Program-made: the position numbers and the translations under genes
Notes under the pieces: generated by a model
Database searches by the model: none
What the model was told of the DNA's origin: nothing
Seen by the model: only the letters and a program-made list of their open reading frames with translations
From: Nocardioides szechwanensis
Lineage (GTDB): Bacteria; Actinomycetota; Actinomycetes; Propionibacteriales; Nocardioidaceae
Direction of reading: 5' to 3'
Assembly: GCF_900103935.1 (NCBI RefSeq)
Contig: NZ_FNIC01000002.1
Coordinates: 62,001 to 126,000, forward strand
DNA length: 64,000 nt
In this document: piece by piece, positions 47,154 through 55,143 of the stretch
Layout of the letters: each line of letters starts with the position of its first letter
How positions within the stretch are numbered: the stretch's first letter is position 1

Positions 47154-48281
47154 TCACTCCACGCGTCCGCGGACGTCGCCAAGGGTGATCCGACCGCCGG
47201 AGGTGCCGGGCGCGGAGTAGCGCAGCACGACCTCGTCGCCGTCCTCGAGGAACGTGCGGGTGCCGCCGCCGACCGCGAACGGCTCCTTGCCGCCCCAGCT
47301 GAGCTCGAGGAACGAGCCGCGCTGGTCGGGGTCGGGGCCGCTGATGGTGCCCGAGGCGAAGAGGTCGCCGGTGCGCAGCGAGGCGCCGTTGGACGTCAGG
47401 TGCGCGAGCATCTGCGCCGGCGACCAGTACATCGAGGCGTACGGCGGACGGCTCACCACCTCGCCGTTGAGCTCGACCTCCACCGCGAGGTCGAGGCCGC
47501 GCGCGCGGTCGGGTGCGAGGTAGTCGAGGGGGCGCGGGTCCTGGCCGGGCAGGTCGGTCCAGGCGGCGTCCAACGCAGCCAACGGCGTGACCCAGTGGGA
47601 GATCGAGGTCGCGAACGACTTGCCCAGGAAGGGCCCGAGCGGAACGTACTCCCAGGCCTGGATGTCGCGCGCCGACCAGTCGTTGAGCCCGACGACCCCG
47701 AAGACGTGGCGGGCGAAGTCGTCGTGGGGGACGGGCGTGCCGAGCTTGGAGCCGGCGCCGACCACGAAGCCGAGCTCGGCCTCGATGTCGAGGCGGCGGC
47801 TCGGCCCGAAGGTCGGCGCGTCCTCGTCGGGAGCCTTGCGCTGGCCGCTCGGGCGGACGACCGGGCTGCCGCTGGCGATGACCGTGCCGGCGCGGCCGTG
47901 GTAGCCGACCGGCAGGTGGCGCCAGTTGGGCAGCAGCGGCTCCTGGTCGGGCCGGAAGATCCGCCCGACGTTGGAGGCGTGGTGCAGCGAGGCGTAGAAG
48001 TCGACGTAGTCGGCCACCTCGAACGGCAGGTGCAGCGTCACCTCGTCGATCGCGTACGACGTGGCGTCGGCCTCGGCGGCCGCGCGCGCCTGTTCGCGGG
48101 TCTCGGCCCAGACCTCGGGACCCAGCGCCATGAAGGAGTTGAGCGAGGCGGACCGGAGCTCGGGTCGCCCGGTCGCCGCGTGCAGGTCGAGGACCCGGTC
48201 GCCGATCCGGACGCCGGCCCGCGGGCCTTCGTCGGCCGGCGAGAACACGCCGTACGGAAGATGGTCCAGCTCGGCGTTCAC
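47154..48281 (-). CDS. fahA: fumarylacetoacetase
   Basis: Last enzyme of homogentisate catabolism, hydrolysing fumarylacetoacetate to fumarate and acetoacetate, 375 residues. N-terminal SH3-like part to ~110. Catalytic domain has LPVGYHGRAGTV, RLDIEAELGFVVG with metal ligand Glu residues, and NDWSARDIQAWEYVPLGPFL followed by GKSFATSISHWV. The GTG start at 48281 overlaps the stop of the unknown gene upstream by 4 bp, so both are co-translated. Divergent hmgA supplies the pathway. Confidence 0.92.
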   Translation of the reverse strand: MNAELDHLPYGVFSPADEGPRAGVRIGDRVLDLHAATGRPELRSASLNSFMALGPEVWAETREQARAAAEADATSYAIDEVTLHLPFEVADYVDFYASLHHASNVGRIFRPDQEPLLPNWRHLPVGYHGRAGTVIASGSPVVRPSGQRKAPDEDAPTFGPSRRLDIEAELGFVVGAGSKLGTPVPHDDFARHVFGVVGLNDWSARDIQAWEYVPLGPFLGKSFATSISHWVTPLAALDAAWTDLPGQDPRPLDYLAPDRARGLDLAVEVELNGEVVSRPPYASMYWSPAQMLAHLTSNGASLRTGDLFASGTISGPDPDQRGSFLELSWGGKEPFAVGGGTRTFLEDGDEVVLRYSAPGTSGGRITLGDVRGRVE

Positions 48282-49132
48282 GAGACGAGTCCCAGCGCGC
48301 GGAGGTCGGCCAGCGGCTCGGCGACGCTGCACGACCCGAACGACGTGAACCAGCGGCGGGCCGCCACCAGGTCGAGCGATTGAGACTCGTTCGCGAGGGC
48401 TTCTCCATCGCGCCGTTCGAGAGTGTCGCGTACCTCCGGCACGGTTGCCCCGGCGAAGTACATGGCGGTGGCCATCAGGATGTTGAGGAAACCGTGGTGC
48501 TCGAACCCGGTCTCTGCGGTGTTGCGAACGGCTCGGTGAAGGCCGGCGGTGCATTTGAAGGGAATCGCGTACGCCTGCATGAGATCCAACCAGTCGGCCA
48601 GCTTCTGAGCGTCGGGGAAGTCGTCAGCATGCAGTCCGCCGGTGCGCATCTTCAGTCTGAAGTCGTTCTCCAGCAGCACCTGGATCGGGTCACTCCAATG
48701 TCCGAAGTGACCGCTGTCCGGAAGCTCGACGTAGATCGGGACCTCGAAGTCGAGGGCACCGCTCGAACGCGCGGAGTCAACTGCCAGGGCGACCCGGCGG
48801 GCGTTGCCAACCAGATCGCTGGGGTCACGAAGAGCGATCTCCACACCGGCGAGGTCGAGCCCGAGCTTGCGGCAGAGCCCGGCCGGCCCCTCGATCTGGC
48901 CGGCGCCGCCGGTGACCACCACCGACAGTGGAGCGGCGAAGCCGCGGACCTGCGGCAGGTCGGTGTCGCGCAGCACGAACGTGCCGACCAGGCCGGCGCC
49001 CTCCTCGGCCGTGCGGGCGGCGTACGCCGCGGTCGCGTCGGTCAGCGGGGCGTCGCCGGGCGGGAAGATCGCGGCGTCGTCGACGAGTCCTGCCCAGGGG
49101 TCGGACCGGACGGGTTCCAGGGTCGCGGGCAC
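48278..49132 (-). CDS. uncharacterised protein of the homogentisate operon
   Basis: 284 residues, no signal peptide, function not recognised. Visible blocks are a conserved-looking N-terminus DDAAIFPPGDAPLTDA, an aldolase-barrel-like alternation of hydrophobic strands (VPIYVELPDSG, LKMRTGGLHAD), IPFKCTAGLHRAVRN and FLNILMATAMYFAG. The TxGLH pattern suggests a small-molecule site in a barrel. Its 4-bp overlap with fahA and divergence from hmgA tie it to tyrosine degradation. -10 TACAGT lies 6 nt from GTG 49132. Base composition in the middle is slightly less GC-rich than its neighbours. Confidence 0.75.
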   Translation of the reverse strand: MPATLEPVRSDPWAGLVDDAAIFPPGDAPLTDATAAYAARTAEEGAGLVGTFVLRDTDLPQVRGFAAPLSVVVTGGAGQIEGPAGLCRKLGLDLAGVEIALRDPSDLVGNARRVALAVDSARSSGALDFEVPIYVELPDSGHFGHWSDPIQVLLENDFRLKMRTGGLHADDFPDAQKLADWLDLMQAYAIPFKCTAGLHRAVRNTAETGFEHHGFLNILMATAMYFAGATVPEVRDTLERRDGEALANESQSLDLVAARRWFTSFGSCSVAEPLADLRALGLVS

Positions 49133-49138
49133 GCGGTT

Positions 49139-49144
49139 ACTGTA
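49139..49144 (-). promoter_or_regulatory. leaderless-type -10 (TACAGT) of the homogentisate-operon gene
   Basis: Minus-strand hexamer 6 nt (AACCGC) before GTG 49132. Confidence 0.5.
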
Positions 49145-49160
49145 GCCACGACACAGATAG

Positions 49161-49176
49161 CGGACGCAAACGTCCG
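49161..49176. promoter_or_regulatory. candidate operator between the divergent homogentisate genes
   Basis: CGGACG-CAAA-CGTCCG is a perfect 6-bp dyad in the 70-bp gap between the fahA operon and hmgA. Further AACG/CGTT half-sites follow (49180-49193). A shared regulator is plausible, but none is encoded nearby. Confidence 0.4.
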
Positions 49177-49202
49177 ACTAACGAACGCCCGTTGGAGGAG
49201 CC

Positions 49203-50429
49203 ATGGCGTACTACCGGCAGGTCGGCGAGGTCCCGGCCAAGCGGCACACCCAGTTCCGCGACCCGGAGGGCCGGCTCTACTACGAGGAGCTGATGGGGGA
49301 GGAGGGCTTCTCCTCCGACTCCTCGCTGCTCTACCACCGTGGCGTGCCGTCAGCGATCGTCGCCACCGAGGTGTGGGAGCTGCCCGACCAGACCCGCACG
49401 CCCAACCACCCGCTGATGCCGCGCCACCTCAAGCTGCACTCGCTCGAGACCGGTGGTGATCCAGTCACGGGCCGTCGGCTGGTGCTCGGCAACAACGACG
49501 TGCGCATCGCGTACGTCGTCACCGGCACCGACACCTCGCCGCTCTACCGCAACGCGATCGGCGACGAGTGCGTCTACGTCGAGTCGGGATCGGGCACCGT
49601 CGAGTCGGTGTTCGGTGTGCTGGCCTACCGCACCGGCGACTACGTCGTCATCCCGCGCGCGACCACCCACCGCTGGTGCCCGGCCGAGCCGAGCCGGCTC
49701 TACGCGGTCGAGGCCAACAGCCACGTCGCGCCGCCCAAGCGCTACCTGTCGCGCTACGGGCAGCTGCTCGAGCACGCGCCGTACTGCGAGCGCGACCTGT
49801 ACGGCCCCACCGGCGTGCTGCTCGACGAGGGCAGCGATGTGGAGGTGCTGGTCAAGCACCGCGCAGGAGGGCAGATCCTCGGGACCCGGATGACCTACGC
49901 CACCCACCCCTTCGACGTGGTCGGCTGGGACGGCTGCCTCTACCCCTACACGTTCAACATCGACGACTACATGCCGATCACCGGCAAGATCCACCAGCCG
50001 CCGCCGGTGCACCAGGTCTTCGAGGGCCACAACTTCGTCATCTGCAACTTCCTGCCGCGCAAAGTCGACTACCACCCGCTGGCGGTGCCGGTGCCCTACT
50101 ACCACTCCAACGTCGACTCCGACGAGGTGATGTTCTACGTCGGCGGCGACTACGAGGCGCGCAAGGGCTCGGGCATCGGGATCGGGTCGGTCTCGCTGCA
50201 CCCGGGCGGCCACGCGCACGGCCCCCAGCCGGCCGCGATCGAGGCCTCGCTGGGCGTCGACTACTTCGAGGAGTCGGCGGTCATGGTCGACACGTTCGCC
50301 CCGCTCGACCTCGGCGAGGCCGGCCGGGCGGTCGAGGACCCGGCGTACCCCTGGAGCTGGGCGGGGCGAAGCCTGTCCGGAAATGCAGAAGACGGCGGGG
50401 AGGACCCCGCCGTCTTCTCGAACTCTTGA
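49203..50429 (+). CDS. hmgA: homogentisate 1,2-dioxygenase
   Basis: Ring-cleaving non-haem iron enzyme of tyrosine/phenylalanine degradation (408 residues). The cupin core holds the Fe ligands in YYHSNVDSDEVMFYVGG (Glu) and SLHPGGHAHGPQP (His). NFLPRKVDYHP lies just before. Ribosome site GGAGGAG; ATG 49203. Divergent from the fahA operon. The final ~15 residues are encoded by a perfect terminator-like hairpin, so the C-terminus may be an extension past the ancestral stop. Confidence 0.92.
   Translation: MAYYRQVGEVPAKRHTQFRDPEGRLYYEELMGEEGFSSDSSLLYHRGVPSAIVATEVWELPDQTRTPNHPLMPRHLKLHSLETGGDPVTGRRLVLGNNDVRIAYVVTGTDTSPLYRNAIGDECVYVESGSGTVESVFGVLAYRTGDYVVIPRATTHRWCPAEPSRLYAVEANSHVAPPKRYLSRYGQLLEHAPYCERDLYGPTGVLLDEGSDVEVLVKHRAGGQILGTRMTYATHPFDVVGWDGCLYPYTFNIDDYMPITGKIHQPPPVHQVFEGHNFVICNFLPRKVDYHPLAVPVPYYHSNVDSDEVMFYVGGDYEARKGSGIGIGSVSLHPGGHAHGPQPAAIEASLGVDYFEESAVMVDTFAPLDLGEAGRAVEDPAYPWSWAGRSLSGNAEDGGEDPAVFSNS
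50388..50417. terminator. bidirectional terminator hairpin inside the 3' end of hmgA
   Basis: Perfect 13-bp stem GAAGACGGCGGGG / CCCCGCCGTCTTC with AGGA loop, followed by TCG. It lies within the last codons of hmgA, and the convergent membrane-protein gene ends at 50439. Confidence 0.75.
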
Positions 50430-50438
50430 GACCGTCCG

Positions 50439-51308
50439 TCAGGGAGCGACCGGCTGCCCCGTGAGGTGCTTGTAGGTGAACGCGGTGCCGATCAGGAAGA
50501 TCGGGATCGTCACCAGCAGGCCCACACCACAGGCGATGGCACCGGCGCCGGCCACGAGCCCGCCGACGATGTACCAGATGAGGGCGGTGCCGATGTTGTC
50601 CTTCACCAGGTTGACGCTGGCCTTGATCGCGTCGACCGGGGCCAGGCCCTTGTCCATCACGAAGTAGAGGCTGTAGCTGGTGAAGAAGCCGACGATCAGC
50701 CCTGGCAGATAGCACAGGATCGTGCCGACGAACGTTGCCGCGGCGATGATCAGGCTGGTCACGATGACCGACCCCATCTTGTCGAACTTGAACACCGTCG
50801 AGGTCAGGAAGGGCTTGCCCTCGGTGATGTCGAGCGAGGCTCGGATCAGCCCGGCGCCGATGACCTGGGCGGCGATCATGATCAGAGCGATGATCAGGCC
50901 GTAGAGGATCAGGCCGAGGAAGAACCCGGTGCCGCCGTCGCAGACGTAGTCACCGTCGTCCTCGAAGCGGCACTCGTAGTCGCTGCTCAGGGCCGCCAGG
51001 ATGCCGAAGCCGATGCCGCCGAGGACGGCCATCGCCACGAGCAGGGCGAGCGAGGCGACGATGATCTGGCCGACGTTGGCCTGGAACTTGTTCCAGCCGT
51101 AGCTCAGGGCAGAGCCGACGTCCCAGCCGGAGCCGCCCTGCGGCGGCGCGCCGTAGCCACCGGGTGGCGGAGCGTTGTAGCCGCCGGCGGGGGGCGGGGC
51201 GCCGTACCCGCCTGCGGGGGGCGGGGGAGGCGGAGGAGGCGGCGGGGTGCCGTCCCCGCCCATCGGCGGCTCGGGCGGGGTTCCGCCGGGAGGTCCGTAG
51301 TTCGACAT
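50439..51308 (-). CDS. membrane protein with Pro/Gly/Tyr-rich N-terminus
   Basis: 289 residues. The first ~75 are a low-complexity cytoplasmic tail with a run of ten prolines and GGYGAPPP-type repeats. Then five to six hydrophobic segments (e.g. IIVASLALLVAMAVLGGIGF, LILYGLIIALIMIAAQVIGA), with a Cys/Asp-rich loop in between. The layout (helical bundle, VDAIKASVNLVKDNIGTALI) resembles DUF975/DUF4013-like proteins. Function unknown. ATG 51308 follows GAAGGAG, and an upstream in-frame start is rejected. Confidence 0.75.
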   Translation of the reverse strand: MSNYGPPGGTPPEPPMGGDGTPPPPPPPPPPAGGYGAPPPAGGYNAPPPGGYGAPPQGGSGWDVGSALSYGWNKFQANVGQIIVASLALLVAMAVLGGIGFGILAALSSDYECRFEDDGDYVCDGGTGFFLGLILYGLIIALIMIAAQVIGAGLIRASLDITEGKPFLTSTVFKFDKMGSVIVTSLIIAAATFVGTILCYLPGLIVGFFTSYSLYFVMDKGLAPVDAIKASVNLVKDNIGTALIWYIVGGLVAGAGAIACGVGLLVTIPIFLIGTAFTYKHLTGQPVAP

Positions 51309-51427
51309 CGAGGCTCCTTCGTTGGCCCCGCGGATCCGGAGGCGCGGGTTCGGCTCGAAACTAGCGTCTCTGCACCCCGGCGAACAGAGGCGAAACCTGA
51401 TGTTGACGCGGTTGTCAGGATGGGGGG

Positions 51428-53794
51428 ATGGGACGCCGCGCACCACGCCATGACATCGACGAGTCCGCGGTCGAGGTCGGCGACGCCCCGGACGCGGTCG
51501 CCGGGACCACCGCGGTCGGGGTCGCGCTGAGGCACGCGGTCGAGCAGATGGGCGTCACCCGGACGGCGCGCACGCTGCGCAAGCTCAACCAGGCCGACGG
51601 TTTCGACTGCCAGGGCTGCGCCTGGCCCGACCCGGACCCCGAGCACCGCCACCCGGCCGAGTTCTGCGAGAACGGCGCCAAGGCGGTGACCGAGGAGGCC
51701 ACCCGGCGGCTGCTCGACCGGGGCTTCTTCGAGCAGCACCCGCTGGCCGACCTTGAGGACCGGACCGACTACTGGCTCGGCCAGCAGGGGCGGATCACCG
51801 AGCCCATGGTGCTGCGCGCGGGTGCGACCCATTACGAGCCGGTCTCCTGGGACGACGCGTTCGCCCTCGTCGCCGGCCACCTGCGCGGGCTGGAGTCGCC
51901 GGACGAGGCGGTCTTCTACACCTCGGGCAAGACCTCCAACGAGGCCGCGTTCGCCTACCAGCTGTTCGTGCGCGCGTTCGGGACCAACAACCTGCCCGAC
52001 TGCTCCAACATGTGCCACGAGTCGACGTCGGTCGCGCTCTCCGAGACGATCGGGATCGGCAAGGGGTCGGTCAGCCTCGACGACATCCACCGCGCCCGGC
52101 TGGTCGTGGTCGCCGGCCAGAACCCCGGCACCAACCACCCGCGGATGCTGACCGCGCTCGAGGAGGCCAAGCGCAACGGCGCCCGGATCCTGGCCATCAA
52201 CCCGCTGCGCGAGGCCGGGCTGGTGCGTTTCAAGAACCCGCAGAAGGCGCGCGGCATCGTCGGCCACGGCACCGCGCTCGCCGACCTGCACCTGCCCGTA
52301 CGCGTCAACGGCGACCTCGCGCTGTTCCAGGCGATCGGGGCGCTGCTGCTCGAGTGGGACGCCGTCGACCACGACTTCGTCGCCCACCACACAGCCGGCT
52401 TCGACGCATGGGCCGAGCACCTCGCCGACCTCGACTGGGACGTCGTCGAACGGGCCACCGGCCTGACCCGCGCCCAGGTCGTGGAAGCCGCGGAGATGTT
52501 CCGCGACTCCGACGCGACCGTGCTCTGCTGGGCGATGGGCATCACCCAGCACCGCAACTCCGTGGCGACGGTCAAGGAGTTCGTCAACGTCATCCTCGCC
52601 CAGGGCAACATCGGCAAGCCCGGTGCCGGCCTGTGCCCCGTGCGCGGCCACTCCAACGTCCAGGGCGACCGCACCATGGGCATCTGGGAGCGGGCCAAGC
52701 CGGAGTTCCTCGACGCGCTCCAAGCCGAGTTCGGCTTCGACCCTCCGCGCGAGCCGGGCCTCGACACCGTCCACGCGATCCGCGCTCTGCGTGACGGCCA
52801 GGCCCGCGTCTTCTTCGGCATGGGCGGCAACTTCGTCTCCGCGGCGCCCGACACCGAGGTCACCGAGGACGCCATGCGCAACGCCGACCTCACCGTCCAC
52901 GTCTCGACCAAGCTCAACCGCTCCCACGTGGTCACCGGCCGCGAGGCGCTGATCCTCCCGGCGCTCGGCCGCTCCGAGCGCGACCGCACCGGCGGCCGCG
53001 ACCAGCGGGTCTCGGTCGAGGACTCCATGTCGGCGGTGCACGCCTCCCGTGGACCGCTGGCGCCGGCCTCGCCCCACCTGCGCTCCGAGGTCGACATCGT
53101 GTGCACGCTGGCCGAGGCCACGCTGGGCTCCGCGCACGACCTGCCGTGGGCGGAGTTCCGGTCCGACTACACCGCGATCCGCCGCCGGATCGCCAACGTC
53201 GTACCCGGCTGCGCGGCGTACGACGAGAAGGTCGACCAGCCCGGCGGGTTCGTGCTGCCGCACCCGCCGCGCGACTCCCGCACCTTCCCGACCGCGGCCG
53301 GCCTGGCCGTCTTCTCGGTCAGCCCGATCGACGTGCTGCACGTGCCCGAGGGGCGGCTCCTGCTCCAGACCCTGCGCTCCCACGACCAGTTCAACACCAC
53401 GATCTACGGCCTCGACGACCGCTACCGCGGGATCAAGGGCGGGCGCCGGGTGGTGTTCGTGCACCCCGACGACATCGCGCACCTCGGGTTCGCCGACGGC
53501 GACCGGGTCGACCTGGTGAGCGAGTGGCACGACGGTTCGGAGCGCACCGCCCCGGGCTTCCGGGTGGTCCCCTACGACACGCCGCGCGGGTGCGCCGCGG
53601 CGTACTACCCCGAGACGAACCCGCTGGTGCCGCTCGACTCCACCGCCGTGGGCAGCAACACGCCGGCCTCCAAGTCGGTCGTCGTGCGGCTCGAGCCGGC
53701 GCGCGCCACCAAGGCCGGTGTCAGCAAGGCGCCGTTGACGGGTTCGGTCGAGACCGGCGACAAGCGCAGCACCGACCCCATCCACCAGAGCTGA
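51428..53794 (+). CDS. FdhF/YdeP-family molybdopterin oxidoreductase
   Basis: 788-residue molybdopterin-bis-guanine-dinucleotide enzyme of the YdeP branch. The N-terminal FDCQGCAWPDPDPEHRH and FCENGAKA replace the canonical 4Fe-4S CxxCxxxC. The molybdopterin domain shows YTSGKTSNEAAF, NMCHESTSVAL, VVAGQNPGTNHPR and GHSNVQGDRTMG. The C-terminal dinucleotide domain has TLRSHDQFNTTIYG and SKSVVVRLEPA. E. coli YdeP is linked to acid resistance, and the substrate is unknown. First gene of a cluster with a DUF1272 protein and pirin. CAGGAT lies 6 nt before ATG 51428. Confidence 0.88.
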   Translation: MGRRAPRHDIDESAVEVGDAPDAVAGTTAVGVALRHAVEQMGVTRTARTLRKLNQADGFDCQGCAWPDPDPEHRHPAEFCENGAKAVTEEATRRLLDRGFFEQHPLADLEDRTDYWLGQQGRITEPMVLRAGATHYEPVSWDDAFALVAGHLRGLESPDEAVFYTSGKTSNEAAFAYQLFVRAFGTNNLPDCSNMCHESTSVALSETIGIGKGSVSLDDIHRARLVVVAGQNPGTNHPRMLTALEEAKRNGARILAINPLREAGLVRFKNPQKARGIVGHGTALADLHLPVRVNGDLALFQAIGALLLEWDAVDHDFVAHHTAGFDAWAEHLADLDWDVVERATGLTRAQVVEAAEMFRDSDATVLCWAMGITQHRNSVATVKEFVNVILAQGNIGKPGAGLCPVRGHSNVQGDRTMGIWERAKPEFLDALQAEFGFDPPREPGLDTVHAIRALRDGQARVFFGMGGNFVSAAPDTEVTEDAMRNADLTVHVSTKLNRSHVVTGREALILPALGRSERDRTGGRDQRVSVEDSMSAVHASRGPLAPASPHLRSEVDIVCTLAEATLGSAHDLPWAEFRSDYTAIRRRIANVVPGCAAYDEKVDQPGGFVLPHPPRDSRTFPTAAGLAVFSVSPIDVLHVPEGRLLLQTLRSHDQFNTTIYGLDDRYRGIKGGRRVVFVHPDDIAHLGFADGDRVDLVSEWHDGSERTAPGFRVVPYDTPRGCAAAYYPETNPLVPLDSTAVGSNTPASKSVVVRLEPARATKAGVSKAPLTGSVETGDKRSTDPIHQS

Positions 53795-53810
53795 ACCCGA
53801 AGGAGAATCC

Positions 53811-54050
53811 GTGCTGGAGCTGAGACCGGGTTGCGAGTGCTGTGACCGCGACCTGCCGCCCGAGTCGCCAGACGCGATGATCTGCAGCTTCGAGTGCACG
53901 TGGTGCCGCGACTGCGTCGAGACGGTGCTGGGCGGGGTCTGCCCCAACTGCGGCGGCAACCTGGTGCCGCGGCCGATCCGTCCGGCCGCCACGCTCGCCG
54001 CCAACCCGCCGTCCACGACGCGGGTGCTCGCCGAGGGCTGCCGGCCGTGA
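53811..54050 (+). CDS. DUF1272 zinc-binding protein
   Basis: 79-residue Cys-rich protein. LRPGCECCDRDLPP, CSFECTWCRDC and CPNCGGNL form a treble-clef-like set of Cys residues that should bind one or two Zn. It ends in a Pro/Ala-rich tail. GTG 53811 follows AAGGAG, 16 bp after the YdeP-like gene. The stop overlaps the pirin start by 4 bp. DUF1272 has no assigned function. The context suggests a partner of the molybdoenzyme or pirin, which is inference. Confidence 0.85.
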   Translation: MLELRPGCECCDRDLPPESPDAMICSFECTWCRDCVETVLGGVCPNCGGNLVPRPIRPAATLAANPPSTTRVLAEGCRP

Positions 54051-55018
54051 GCAACCTGGAGGAGCGGCCGGCCGAGGTCACGTGCGAGGCGGAGACGTCG
54101 CCGGGCGTGCAGTTGATGACCCCACGCGACGTACCCCTCGGCGGCCCGCGGGCGATGACCGTGCGCCGGACCCTGCCGCAGCGGGAGCGCTCGCTGATCG
54201 GGGCGTGGTGCTTCGTCGACCACTACGGGCCGGACGACGTGGCCGACACCGGCGGCATGTCGGTGGCGCCCCACCCGCACACCGGGCTGCAGACCGTGAG
54301 CTGGCTGTTCACCGGCGAGGTCGAGCATCGCGACAGCGCCGGCAACCACGCGATGGTGCGCCCCGGCGAGGTCAACCTGATGACCGCCGGCCACGGGATC
54401 AGCCACTCGGAGGTGTCGCCCCCGCAGACGCGCACCCTGCACGGCGCCCAGCTGTGGGTGGCCCTGCCCGACGGCGCCCGGGACCAGGCGCCCGGCTTCG
54501 CGCACCACGCGCCGACCCCGGTCACGGGTGCGGGCTGGGAGGCGCGCGTCTTCCTCGGCTCGCTGCTCGGCGACACCTCGCCGGTCGCGACCGCGACGCC
54601 GCTGCTGGGTGCCGAGCTGCTGCTCGACCCCGGCACCACGCTGACGCTCGACGTCGACCCGGGCTTCGAGCACGGGGTGCTCGTCGACCGCGGCGCCGTG
54701 GACGTGGCGGGCACCCGCGCGGCGGCCCACGACCTCGCCTACGTGCCCCCGGGGGCCGCGTCGTTGACGCTGACGTCGTACGACGAAGCGGTGCGGGTGC
54801 TCCTCCTCGGCGGTCCGCCGTTCGGCGAGTCGATCGTCATGTGGTGGAACTTCGTCGGCCGCTCCAACGAGGAGATCGTGTCCTTCCGTGAGCAGTGGCA
54901 GGCCCAGCTGACCGACGCCGGCCTCGTCGACGGCCGGTTCGGCATCCCCGTCGGTGAGGACCTCCCACCCATCCCCGCCCCGCCCCTCCCCAACGCCCGT
55001 CTCAAGCAACGCCACTGA
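54047..55018 (+). CDS. pirin-family protein
   Basis: 323-residue bicupin. The N-terminal cupin holds the metal-binding set HPHTGLQTVSWLF (two His), then HRDS and MTAGHGISHSEV. Pirins are Fe-binding proteins, and some have quercetin 2,3-dioxygenase activity or act as redox-linked regulators. The C-terminal cupin lacks obvious ligands. GTG 54047 overlaps the DUF1272 stop. The stop TGA abuts copy B of the concentric-dyad repeat. Confidence 0.85.
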   Translation: MSNLEERPAEVTCEAETSPGVQLMTPRDVPLGGPRAMTVRRTLPQRERSLIGAWCFVDHYGPDDVADTGGMSVAPHPHTGLQTVSWLFTGEVEHRDSAGNHAMVRPGEVNLMTAGHGISHSEVSPPQTRTLHGAQLWVALPDGARDQAPGFAHHAPTPVTGAGWEARVFLGSLLGDTSPVATATPLLGAELLLDPGTTLTLDVDPGFEHGVLVDRGAVDVAGTRAAAHDLAYVPPGAASLTLTSYDEAVRVLLLGGPPFGESIVMWWNFVGRSNEEIVSFREQWQAQLTDAGLVDGRFGIPVGEDLPPIPAPPLPNARLKQRH

Positions 55019-55126
55019 CCCGCGAGTCGGCGCTTGTGCACGCTGTCAGAACGCCGAGTCGGCGCTTGTGCACGACAATTGCGCCGACTCGCGCGATCTC
55101 AGCCATGCATTGGGGCCGACTCGGCG
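55019..55126 (+). repeat. intergenic concentric-dyad repeat, copy B
   Basis: Starts at the pirin stop. Core GAGTCGGCGC at 55025-55034 and 55057-55066 is inside a 19-bp exact direct repeat (55025-55043 and 55057-55075). Inverse cores are at 55082-55091 and 55116-55123. All dyads are centred on 55074. Core spacings of 32, 25 and 32 bp equal those of copy A at 9746-9855, while the intervening bases differ. Confidence 0.8.
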
Positions 55127-55143
55127 GTGGGAGGATGCCGGGC

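Noticed and set aside
46332..48383. 683-codon plus-strand frame over the GT4 and fahA genes
   Set aside because: Composition is that of a shadow, and both minus-strand genes carry catalytic motifs.
51104..55015. 1303-codon open frame on the minus strand opposite the YdeP-DUF1272-pirin genes
   Set aside because: It is a GC-rich antisense shadow: low-complexity Arg/Gly/Val/Asp composition, no domain, and fully opposite well-supported genes.
55019..55126. CRISPR array, suggested by direct repeats at 32-bp period
   Set aside because: Only two direct units exist, the other cores are inverted around a common centre, and no cas genes are present.
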